DNA of 64,000 nt from Saprospiraceae bacterium (GTDB lineage: Bacteria; Bacteroidota; Bacteroidia; Chitinophagales; Saprospiraceae): positions 202,181-266,180 of the forward strand of contig JADKBS010000008.1 in NCBI GenBank assembly GCA_016714985.1. The letters are read 5' to 3'. Shown one piece after another: positions 43,125 to 51,906 of the stretch (within the stretch, counting starts at the first letter, position 1; each line of letters starts with the position of its first letter). A program made the position numbers and the translations under genes. The notes under the pieces were generated by a model. It worked only from the letters and a program-made list of their open reading frames with translations. It had not been told where the DNA came from and ran no database searches.

Positions 43125-44762
43125 ATGAAAATTGCCCTTGCCCAACTCAATTTCTTCGTCGGCGACTTCGACGGCAACGTGTCCAAGATGCTCGCCGCCG
43201 TTGGCGAAGCCAAAGCACAAGGCGCCGACCTTGTGGTGTTCCCAGAGCTTTCGACCTGTGGCTACCCGCCCCGTGACTTCTTGGAGTTCGACGACTTCAT
43301 CCGTCGTTCAGAACGGGCCGTGCTAAAACTCGCCGAGGCGGCGCAAGGCATTGCCATTGCCGTAGGCTCGCCAAGCCGAAACCCCGTAGTCGAGGGCAAA
43401 GACCTGTACAATTCCGCCTATTTCCTCGAAGATGGAAAGGTGAAGCACGTGCAGCACAAGGCGCTGTTGCCCACCTACGACGTATTCGACGAGTACCGCT
43501 ATTTTGAGCCGGCGAAGGAGTTCAAGGTGGTAGAGTTCAAGGGCAAACGCATTGCCCTCAGCATCTGCGAGGATGCCTGGAACGTGGGCAACGAGAACCC
43601 GCTCTATACCGTGGTGCCCACCGACGAAATGATGCCGCAGCGCCCCGATTTCATCCTGAACCTGAGCGCTTCGCCCTTCAACTACGGCCATGCCAAGGAC
43701 CGCATCCAAGTGTTGCAGGCCAATGTCCGCCGCTATGGCATCCCTTTGTTTTATGCCAACCACGTCGGCTCACAGACTGAAATCATTTTCGATGGTGGCT
43801 CACTCGCAGTCTCCCCAAGCGGGGAGGTCTTCGAGGAACTGCCCTATTGGGTGGAATGCGTGAAAACCTTTGATTTGGAGGAGGTCGTGCGAGGCGGACG
43901 GCACGTTGAGCAGTCCAAGGAGAAGGTGGCGCTCATCCACGACGCCCTGTTGCTCGGCATCCGTGACTATTTCAAAAAATTAGGCTTCAAGCAGGCCATC
44001 CTAGGCCTCAGCGGCGGCATTGACTCGGCAGTGGTAGCCGTGCTGGCAGCCCGTGCGCTCGGCGAGGATAACGTGCGGGTGCTGCTCATGCCGTCGCAGT
44101 TCAGCTCCGACCACTCGGTGAACGACGCCCGCCAATTGGCCGTCAACCTTGGCATCCAGTACGACATCGTGCCCATCGAGCCGATTTTCGAGCGGTACGA
44201 GGAGACGCTGCGCCCGCATTTCATCGGCACGCCCAACAACGTGACGGAGGAGAACATCCAGGCCCGCATACGGGGCATGCTGCTCATGGCCATGTCCAAC
44301 AAATTCGGGAACGTGCTGCTCAACACCACCAACAAGAGCGAGATGGCCGTCGGCTACGGCACCCTCTACGGTGACCTCTGCGGCGGGCTATCGGTGTTGG
44401 CCGATGTCTATAAAACGGAGGTCTATGAGCTTGCCCATTATATCAACAAGGACGGCATCGTCATCCCCGAAAACAGCATCACAAAGCCGCCGAGCGCCGA
44501 GCTTCGCCCCGGCCAGAAGGACTCAGACAGCCTACCGGAGTACGACGTGCTGGACGCCATCCTGTTCCAGTACATCGAAAAACGGCAAGGCCCGCACGAA
44601 ATCATCCGCATGGGCTTCGACGAGGCCACCGTTCGCCGTGCGCTGCGTTTGGTGAACATGAGCGAGTTCAAGCGCCACCAATCGGCGCCCGTGCTACGGG
44701 TTTCGCCGAAGGCGTTTGGGGTGGGAAGGAGGCTGCCGATTGTGGGGAAGTATTTGTCGTGA
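43125..44762 (+). CDS. nadE: Glutamine-dependent NAD+ synthetase
   Basis: 545 residues. The N-terminal nitrilase-type glutaminase domain has the triad E41 ('VVFPELSTCGYP'), K112 ('VQHKALLPTYDVFDE') and C148 ('ALSICEDAWN'). The C-terminal synthetase domain has the PP-loop 'LGLSGGIDSAVVAVL' and 'TTNKSEMAVGYGTLYGD'. It makes NAD+ from deamido-NAD+ with glutamine as nitrogen source. Length fits the short bacterial two-domain form. The ATG follows a heptamer repeat and lacks a normal Shine-Dalgarno, as is common in Bacteroidota. Confidence 0.95.
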   Translation: MKIALAQLNFFVGDFDGNVSKMLAAVGEAKAQGADLVVFPELSTCGYPPRDFLEFDDFIRRSERAVLKLAEAAQGIAIAVGSPSRNPVVEGKDLYNSAYFLEDGKVKHVQHKALLPTYDVFDEYRYFEPAKEFKVVEFKGKRIALSICEDAWNVGNENPLYTVVPTDEMMPQRPDFILNLSASPFNYGHAKDRIQVLQANVRRYGIPLFYANHVGSQTEIIFDGGSLAVSPSGEVFEELPYWVECVKTFDLEEVVRGGRHVEQSKEKVALIHDALLLGIRDYFKKLGFKQAILGLSGGIDSAVVAVLAARALGEDNVRVLLMPSQFSSDHSVNDARQLAVNLGIQYDIVPIEPIFERYEETLRPHFIGTPNNVTEENIQARIRGMLLMAMSNKFGNVLLNTTNKSEMAVGYGTLYGDLCGGLSVLADVYKTEVYELAHYINKDGIVIPENSITKPPSAELRPGQKDSDSLPEYDVLDAILFQYIEKRQGPHEIIRMGFDEATVRRALRLVNMSEFKRHQSAPVLRVSPKAFGVGRRLPIVGKYLS

Positions 44763-44831
44763 GGGGTGAAAATTGCGGGTTGGCAGGAATACCTTTGCAG
44801 CATAGTCAAATCATCAACAGAAAATTGCTAC

Positions 44832-45632
44832 ATGAAAAATCGCCTAACCGTCCTTGGCTTCTTGGCCCTGCTCGCCTTTGCTTCCCAATCCTGCAAGAAC
44901 GAAGCACCACCAGCTGCGCCAAAACCCCTTACCATTGAATCCCTCAAAATCGAGCGCAAGAACGGCGTGGACTGCGACACGCCCGACTCCGTCATGGTCA
45001 ACTGCGCCTGGGTCAATTTCAAGTACCCAGCCTTGAAGGACGGCAGCGACTCCCTCAAACAAGCTGTGGACACCTGGGCCAAGGAATTCATGTCCGCATG
45101 GGTGGGCATGGCCGAAGAACCCGACAACCTCCCTCCGCTCGATGATGCCATCAACGCTTTTTTCAACATGCAGGCCGAGGCTGCCAAAGAGATGCCCGAC
45201 ATTCCCAATGTTTTCGCCGCAGAAACCACCGATTCCATTTTGCTGAACGATGGGGAACACCTTACGCTCCTATTGGACGGCTACAGCTTCACGGGTGGGG
45301 CACACCCAAACGCTTCTACCGCTGTGGCAACATGGGATGTGGCAACCGCTAAAAAGGTGACACTCGACCAACTCGTGACCGACCTGAATGGACTGCAGGC
45401 CTTGGCGGAAAAGAAATTCAAGGAAGTGCGCCCGGAACTGTTCACGCCCGATGGGGAGGGTGTGACGCCACACGCCTTTGACGAAGCCTGGCCCTTCAAA
45501 TTGGCCGATAATACCGGATTGGTAAAAGATGGCATCTATTTCATCTATGTGCCCTACGAGGTGGGGCCTTATGCCATTGGCGAAACGTCATTCGTACTGA
45601 CCTTCGAGGATTTGAAAGGAATCATGAAATAG
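44832..45632 (+). CDS. DUF3298/DUF4163-type lipoprotein
   Basis: 266 residues from the ATG at 44832. The N-terminus 'MKNRLTVLGFLALLAFASQSC' is a lipoprotein signal with the lipid-bearing cysteine at residue 21. The second half with 'LLLDGYSFTGGAHPNAST' and 'LVKDGIYFIYVPYEVGPYA' matches the DUF3298 pattern found in periplasmic proteins of the RsiV/PdaC type. A related domain in RsiV binds lysozyme, but this gene has no sigma factor beside it. Function is unknown. Confidence 0.8.
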   Translation: MKNRLTVLGFLALLAFASQSCKNEAPPAAPKPLTIESLKIERKNGVDCDTPDSVMVNCAWVNFKYPALKDGSDSLKQAVDTWAKEFMSAWVGMAEEPDNLPPLDDAINAFFNMQAEAAKEMPDIPNVFAAETTDSILLNDGEHLTLLLDGYSFTGGAHPNASTAVATWDVATAKKVTLDQLVTDLNGLQALAEKKFKEVRPELFTPDGEGVTPHAFDEAWPFKLADNTGLVKDGIYFIYVPYEVGPYAIGETSFVLTFEDLKGIMK

Positions 45633-45664
45633 GACTGCCCCTCCCGAAAACCCAAAACAAAAAA

Positions 45665-45694
45665 GGGTTTGCCCGGCAAATGCCCGGCAAACCC
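45665..45694 (+). terminator. Hairpin after the lipoprotein gene
   Basis: 'gggtttgcc' (45665-45673) and 'ggcaaaccc' (45686-45694) pair; the loop repeats 'cccggcaaa'. It has no strong T-run, so termination is only likely. Confidence 0.5.
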
Positions 45695-46763
45695 AGAAAT
45701 TTTAAACTACTCCCAGCACCTCGTTTGGTGTCAACCGGGGTAGCCCACACACTATGAGAACACCCAATATTAGTCTTTAAGGTTGCAAGTTTGAGGTTCA
45801 AGGTTTCAGGGAAGCCCTGCAATCGGATGAACCACACGAGAACCTAATTATTTCAAAAATTTGGCAAGGAAGCGCCCTTTTAGGCCAGCGAGCTTTGGGG
45901 TTTTGGTTCCTTCCGGTTTAAGGGAAATCCATTTGGACGCTCGCCAGCGCCTTGAAGCCTTTACCAGAAGTTGTTCCCGGGCTGTGCTTCCTCGCCGAGG
46001 GGGTAGTTTTCACCCTTTCGTTTAATGCTCCAGGCACTTTTGCCAGGGTTATGATTAAGGAAATAGAAGTTTAAAAAAGGGTTTACCACCATTTGCTCCG
46101 GTAAACCCGTCAACAGAAAATAACTACTTATAACCGCTCCAATCTCGTCGGTCATATAGGGGTTTGTTCATAGTTTCAAGATTCAGGTGTAGCCTTGCTT
46201 TCAAGTTTACAATCAAAAATCCTAGGACTCCAAAGCATCCGTTGGTTAAAGTAGGCGCTGACTGCAAACTGCCCACTGACGAACTGCAAACTGAGAAAAG
46301 GCGGGTCATTGAGGTCAGGGTCTTACGAGGAAGTCTCATCACCCAACACTCGCCATCTCAAATTATAATCCCATGATTCGTTTGTTCAATGTCTGTGTCC
46401 CTAAAGGAATTTTATCGTTGCTTTCTTTTCTTGATTCCGTCCGTTGACTTAATCGCTTTTGATGATGCAAATTTAGGGGCGCCTCAAGGGGGCCACAATC
46501 CATTTTCCTTTCAAGTTGGTATTCCTAAAACTCAAAACCATTGCAATACAAGTTGAAGGGTTAGACTATTTATAAAAATATCTTATCATACATAAGTGTT
46601 TATCAGTATTTTAAGAAACATCAAACTGCTAAATTGAAAAAAATCTTGGTGAAAAAGCCGCACCAACTACTCTATGAAGTTGGAACTTCTAAAAGGCGAA
46701 AAAAAAATTAAATATTTTTCCAAGCCTGTTTTTTTGATAAAATTTGCACGACAAACCACCCTT
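45695..46763. other. One-kilobase gap without a supported gene
   Basis: Short ORFs here have no protein-like character. Visible elements are a 9-bp hairpin at 46079-46108 ('gggtttacc'/'ggtaaaccc', a near copy of the stem at 45665), a heptamer array at 46261-46296, and an AT-rich stretch from about 46530 that probably holds the promoter of the next gene. Confidence 0.5.
46261..46296. repeat. Heptamer array 'actgcaa actgccc actgacg'
   Basis: 'actgcaa actgccc actgacg a actgcaa actgaga': five 7-bp units with one extra base. The word resembles the second array in the TonB receptor gene ('actgccc'). Confidence 0.8.
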
Positions 46764-48227
46764 ATGCGCAGCAAAGAAGACCTATTCCAACTCATCCAGG
46801 CCATGTCCAAATCGGAGAAACGCTACTTCGTACTGGACGCCAAGAAAGCCGGCCGCACCGACAGCCGCTACCTCAACCTCTTCGACGCCATCAACGAGAT
46901 GGAGGAATACGACGAGCAGCCGCTCAAGCAGCGCTTCGCCGCCAACCTCTCCTCCGACAAGGCGTACCTCTACGAAGCCATACTCCGCAGCATGAGGGAC
47001 TACCGCAGCCAAAGCTCCAAGGCCGCCCAAGTGAAAGAGCGCCTCATGGACGCCCGCTTCCTCTACGAGCGGGGGCTTTATGACCAGAGTACCGAGCGCA
47101 TTTCGGAGGCCAAGGCTATGGCCAGCGAGCTGGAAGACCAGTTTACTTTGCTGGAGATTAATCGGGAGGAGCAGGTCTCGCTCTTCGACCGTCGGGCCAA
47201 GGTGCAACTGGAGCACATCGAGAAGCTGAACGAGGAACGGGAGCGGACGCTGAAGGCGATTGACGAGGAGTTGCGGTATTTGGATTTGTATTATCGGTTG
47301 TTGTTGGAGTTGTACAAGGATTTTAATCCTGATGAACAGAAAGATGTTGTTCTCAAAAAAAGCCTACCTATAGAACTGTTAGACGAATCAAATTTCCCTT
47401 CTTCAATTCAGGCTCAGCGGAGATATTATCAATGCCAGTACGTTTACTACAATATGTTGGGCGACTTGACCAATGAGTATTTCTATTCAAAAAAAGCCGT
47501 CGAATGGTGGGACAATCACCCCGTTTTAAAAGAAGAAGAATTCCACAGATACGTGAACAATGTTTCCAACCTTGTAAATACCTGTTACAAAATGGAAAGC
47601 AAAATCAACGAGGCACATAGTTGGTTTGAGCGATTAAAAAATGAAAAATCTGGCAACAGCATCCACAATCAAGCAGTAGTATTCCGTTACTTGGCTTTGT
47701 CAAAACTGCTTTATCATTTGAATAAAAACGAGTTTAAGGAAGCGAGTAAATTATTGCCCGATATTATTGACGGCATAAACAAATTTGGTTTGAAAAAGAA
47801 CCTTGTACTGGTACTTGCAGCAAATATCGTTACTGTTTATTTCTTGATTGAAGATTACGAAAACTGTATCGAATGGGTTGACAAAATCACAAAATCAATG
47901 AAATCAAGTGGAAGATTGGACATTCATCGTGTAGCAAGAATCTATAAAGTCATTTCTCTTTACGAATTGGATGAGTTCGAAAAAATGGAACTTGAGATTA
48001 GGGCAGCCAACCGTTATTTCAAGATTAACAAAACAGAAAAAGAAGCGATTGAAGAAATAGTACTTAATGTTTATTTGCGAGATATTTTTGACGTACCTGT
48101 TTCAGCGTATAAAAAGGCTGTACGCAATTTGATAAATTATTTAACAGAGATAAAATCCATCCCACACAAGGAAGGGATGCTAGGTGTAGATGAATTTCTT
48201 ATTTGGGCAAATTCAAAAATCAGATAA
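46764..48227 (+). CDS. Conserved Bacteroidota protein of unknown function
   Basis: 487 residues from the ATG at 46764 ('MRSKEDLFQLIQAMSKSEKR'); an ATG at 46674 adds 30 residues of poor character. The protein is all-helical with many paired helices, as in TPR-like scaffolds. The first 190 residues use GC-rich codons like the neighbours; from about 47330 on, codons become clearly AT-rich, without a break in the frame. No family with known function is recognised. Confidence 0.7.
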   Translation: MRSKEDLFQLIQAMSKSEKRYFVLDAKKAGRTDSRYLNLFDAINEMEEYDEQPLKQRFAANLSSDKAYLYEAILRSMRDYRSQSSKAAQVKERLMDARFLYERGLYDQSTERISEAKAMASELEDQFTLLEINREEQVSLFDRRAKVQLEHIEKLNEERERTLKAIDEELRYLDLYYRLLLELYKDFNPDEQKDVVLKKSLPIELLDESNFPSSIQAQRRYYQCQYVYYNMLGDLTNEYFYSKKAVEWWDNHPVLKEEEFHRYVNNVSNLVNTCYKMESKINEAHSWFERLKNEKSGNSIHNQAVVFRYLALSKLLYHLNKNEFKEASKLLPDIIDGINKFGLKKNLVLVLAANIVTVYFLIEDYENCIEWVDKITKSMKSSGRLDIHRVARIYKVISLYELDEFEKMELEIRAANRYFKINKTEKEAIEEIVLNVYLRDIFDVPVSAYKKAVRNLINYLTEIKSIPHKEGMLGVDEFLIWANSKIR

Positions 48228-48232
48228 CCGGA

Positions 48233-48706
48233 TTATATGGGTGTTGCAGCTAAATGATAAAACCTAATAAATTTTTTAGCTCCTACAGTTTCCAGTCTTA
48301 CTAGAATGACATTTGGCGAAGCCAGCCCAGTGTTAGGGGAGTTCTTCATCTTAACCGCAAATGTTTTAACTTTTGATTGCGGCACCTCTGTTGGGCCAGA
48401 AAATCCAACAACAACATCCGTCACCCCAATAATAAACACCACATTGTTCACATCATTGTAGGTGATGCAAAGCTGGCTCTTGCTGGTGTCGGTGGATGCA
48501 TCGAACTCGTAGAACGCCTTCTTCGTGCCGATGGACGTGTTCACGAACGACTCCATGTTGGTGGGCACCTCGCTTGCGCAGATTTCCGTGCCGAGCACGT
48601 TGAGTAGCACGCCCCGGCGGCTGATGACCAAACGTTGGTCGCCTTGGAGGGTGTCCACTAAGATAACGGCGTTGAGGTCGGAGGTGATAAGGAGTGAATT
48701 TCTCAT
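48233..48706 (-). CDS. Hypothetical protein
   Basis: 157 residues from the ATG at 48706 ('MRNSLLITSDLNAVILVDT'); upstream in-frame starts read into sequence without protein character. It has alternating strand-like segments and no signal peptide, and no catalytic motif. Its stop lies five bases from the stop of the convergent gene at 48227. I recognise no family. Confidence 0.6.
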   Translation of the reverse strand: MRNSLLITSDLNAVILVDTLQGDQRLVISRRGVLLNVLGTEICASEVPTNMESFVNTSIGTKKAFYEFDASTDTSKSQLCITYNDVNNVVFIIGVTDVVVGFSGPTEVPQSKVKTFAVKMKNSPNTGLASPNVILVRLETVGAKKFIRFYHLAATPI

Positions 48707-48913
48707 AGTAACTTGTCGATGTTTAAATTTTGTCTTGCAATCTGTTTTCCCAAGGCAAAGGAACGGCATTTTTCTGGCAAACCCAGCAGATTTCAAATGG
48801 ATTTGGCAGGTTTGCGAAAAAAATTGTTGGGGCTTCGGCCAAAATAGGCAGGTTAGCTGACCATCTTGCGGCAACAAAGCGCCGTGCCCAGCGTTTTTTC
48901 AAAAAAAGCATTC

Positions 48914-50895
48914 ATGAAGATTTCCTACACTTATTTATGGCTCTCCTTGGTGCTGCTTGCAGCCAGCTGCACCTACACCCAAAAAGTGAAGGACGGCACC
49001 TTCGCCCACGACCGCAAGCAGTACGCCGTGGCCGTTGACATGCTCAAAAAAGAGCACCAAAAGGCCAAGACCCGTTCCGAAAAGAACAAGCTCGCCTACC
49101 TGCTTGCCGACAGCTACCAGCAAATGGGCAAGCCTGCCAGCGCCTCCGATTGGTTCAAAAAAGCCTACGACGACGGCTACGGCCCCGATGCCCTGCGGGA
49201 ATACGCCTACTCCCTCAAGCAACAGGAGCAGTACACCGAGGCCATCAAGGCCTTCAAGGAACTGGGCGCTGAAATCGGCAGCCCCTACGAGTACAAGCGG
49301 GAAATAACCGCCTGCCAGACGGCAACCACTTGGAAGGCTGAAAAGTCGAAGGCATACTCCACCGCTCCCCTACCCTTTAATGGCCCTGGCGCCGACTATG
49401 CCCCCGTCATTTTCAAGGATGGCAAAATCGTATTCACCACCGACCGACAGGCCGCCACGGGCGACAAAAAATACAATTGGACGGGCAACGAGTTCTCCGA
49501 CCTCTTCATCGCCGACGTGCAATCGGGCGATGTGCAACCCTTTGATGCCCGGCTGAATACGGAAGCGAACGAGGGCACTGCCACCTTCAATCGTGACCGC
49601 ACGGAGCTGTTCTTCACCCGTTGCTTCAGCAACGACAAAAAAGAGGACAGCTACTGCCGCATCTTTTACTGCAAATGGGAAGGCTCGGCTTGGTCGGGCC
49701 CCGTAGCGCTGAACTTTCAGCAGCCAGGCGTCAACTACGGCCACCCTGCCCTCAGTGCCGATGGTAAGACCCTCTACTTTTCCTGCAACTCCAAGGACGG
49801 CTGGGGCGGCTACGACATCTGGACGAGCGACCGCCTGACCGACGGCACCTGGGGAGAACCCAAGCTCATGGGCCGCAGCGTGAACAGCCTCGGCAACGAG
49901 AAATTCCCTTCGCTAGACGGTGATACACTCTACTTCTCCTCCGACTATCACCCCGGCATGGGGGGCTTGGACATCTTCAAGACCTACAAGACTGGGAACG
50001 CTTGGTCGCCTGTGCAGAACCTGAAACCGCCCGTCAATTCGGGTTATGATGATTTTGCCTACATCGTTGATTATCAGGCAAAAAAACCGCAGGATGTGCT
50101 CCAAACGGGTTATTTCACCTCCAACCGCCCGCAGGAGTCGGGGGCCAGCGACGACCTCTACCGCTTCGAGCGACGCATACCACCGCCAGAGCCGCCGAAG
50201 ACCGTTGTGATTGGCTACAAGCTGAAATTGGATGGCTTTGTCTTGGAAAAATCTTTGCCGAGGCCGACAACCCCGACACCAAGGTACTGGGTCGCAAGCC
50301 ACTGAACGGCGCCACGGTGGAGGTGAAATTCGGCAAGGAGACCAAGAAATTCACCGTGAAAGAGGACGGCTATTTTAGCATGGACTTGGCGGAGAACACG
50401 GATTACCAGTTCCTTGCGAAAAAAGACGGCTACCTGACGGGCGAGGTGTTCTTTTCCACCAAAGGCATTGGGAAAGACCCCAATAACCCCGTGCAGACCT
50501 TCGAAGTGGAAGTTGTTTTGGAAAAAATCTTCCTCAACAAGGAAATCGTGCTGGAAGACATCTACTACGATTACGACAAATGGGACATCCGATCGGATGC
50601 AACACCGACGTTGAACGCCCTGGCCCGCAACCTGGAACTGAACCCGAAAATCCGCATCCAACTCAGCTCCCACACCGACTGCCGGGGCAATGACGGCTAC
50701 AACGCCGAACTCAGCCAACGCCGGGCGCAGAGCGCCGTGGACTACCTCGTATCGAAGGGCATCAATGTGGAGCGGCTAACGGCCCGTGGCTATGGCGAAT
50801 CGGTGCCCAAAGCCACTTGCGTTTGCGCCCGCTGCTCGGAGGAGGAGCACCAGTTGAATAGGCGGACGGCGTTTGCCATCATGGAAGAGCTTTGA
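48914..50895 (+). CDS. PorE-like TPR/beta-propeller/OmpA lipoprotein (one frameshift)
   Basis: About 660 residues when one missing A at 50247-50251 is restored; uncorrected, the first frame ends at 50305 and the second runs to 50895. The start gives lipoprotein signal 'MKISYTYLWLSLVLLAASC'. Domains in order: TPR-like helices (about 25-140), PD40/WD40-like propeller (about 160-420, repeated 'LYFSCNSKDGWGGYDIW' and 'LYFSSDYHPGMGGLDIF'), a carboxypeptidase-like module (about 435-530), and an OmpA C-terminal domain with 'QLSSHTDCRGNDGYN' and 'NAELSQRRAQSAVDYL'. This order and length match PorE, a T9SS-associated periplasmic protein that binds peptidoglycan. The several T9SS cargo proteins in the window fit that role. 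Confidence 0.85.
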
Positions 50896-50923
50896 GCGTG
50901 AAATTGCCAACTCATCATCAATT

Positions 50924-51880
50924 ATGAAACAGCTTAAAGCCAAAATCACGCTGCTGTCATTCCTATCGTTTGGCTTGTTATCCACAAGCCTATTGGCACA
51001 GTACAAGGACACTCATGCCGATTACAAAAAATTCTACGCAGACAGCATAGAAACAGGCTCCAAATTGGACCGGGCATGGTACCATTATACCGTGGAGAAA
51101 ATGCCAGACAGAAATTTTATCTTAAAAATATACAACCCCGAACTTGGGCAGCGCACGCATTTCATCACCTATACAGACAAGTCCCTCACTGCGAAGGAGG
51201 GCATGGCAAGGGAATGGTTCGACAATGGTAGCCGGATTTACGAAGGCCAATACCAAGATGATTCGAGGGCTGGTAGGTGGCAGTTTTTCGATTACTATAC
51301 CAACAAAAACACTTGGTCGGGAAGCTACGAAAACGGATGGGAGGTAGGGGACTGGGTTGAACTGGATTCGACAGGCCGCAAAAAATCGTTGATTCATTTT
51401 ACCAACGACCTAACAACAGCGAACATTCTTTTTTTTGACTCATCTGGGATAGCCATTGACAGTGGAGACTTAAAGCGGAAAAAACCGTCCGAGGATGCCC
51501 TTTTTGCCCCCGACTTTGATTTTGTGAAAACGGCCAATAAGAAAGGATTCGTGGAGGCCGTGAGGCCGGGCTGTGAGGCATTGACTGGTGATGAAAGGCG
51601 AAAATGTTCCGACAACAAATTTTTAGCATCGGTCTATGGACAAATATCATACCCTGCAAAAGCCATTGAACTTGGGTTAGAAGGCACTGCTTTTTTTGAT
51701 TTTGTCGTCAACGAAAAAGGCAATTTAACCAAAATCGTTGTCCTTCGTGGGGTTTCCAAGGACATAACCGAAGAATGCTTAAAAGTCATCCAAGCGCTTG
51801 GCCCATGGGTGCCCGGCACAAAAAATGATGTACCCGTAAAAGTCTCCTTTAAGCTTCCGGTGAAATTCAAATTCGAATAA
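50924..51880 (+). CDS. TonB C-terminal domain protein with MORN-like repeats
   Basis: 318 residues from the ATG at 50924. Signal peptide or anchor 'LLSFLSFGLLSTSLLAQ' is followed by a middle part with MORN-like units ('GMAREWFDNGSRIYEGQYQD', 'GRWQFFDYYTNKNTWSGSY') and a C-terminal TonB-like domain ('GTAFFDFVVNEKGNLTKIVV' to 'PVKVSFKLPVKFKFE'). It lacks the proline-rich spacer and long anchor of energy-transducing TonB, so it may act as a periplasmic linker. It follows the PorE-like gene by 28 bp. Confidence 0.8.
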   Translation: MKQLKAKITLLSFLSFGLLSTSLLAQYKDTHADYKKFYADSIETGSKLDRAWYHYTVEKMPDRNFILKIYNPELGQRTHFITYTDKSLTAKEGMAREWFDNGSRIYEGQYQDDSRAGRWQFFDYYTNKNTWSGSYENGWEVGDWVELDSTGRKKSLIHFTNDLTTANILFFDSSGIAIDSGDLKRKKPSEDALFAPDFDFVKTANKKGFVEAVRPGCEALTGDERRKCSDNKFLASVYGQISYPAKAIELGLEGTAFFDFVVNEKGNLTKIVVLRGVSKDITEECLKVIQALGPWVPGTKNDVPVKVSFKLPVKFKFE

Positions 51881-51906
51881 GCTTGCAGAAAAACACCCTC
51901 TACGAT

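Noticed and set aside
46674..46763. Upstream start for the gene at 46764
   Set aside because: The extra 30 residues are Lys/Phe-rich, AT-encoded and overlap the likely promoter; the ATG at 46764 begins the well-formed domain.
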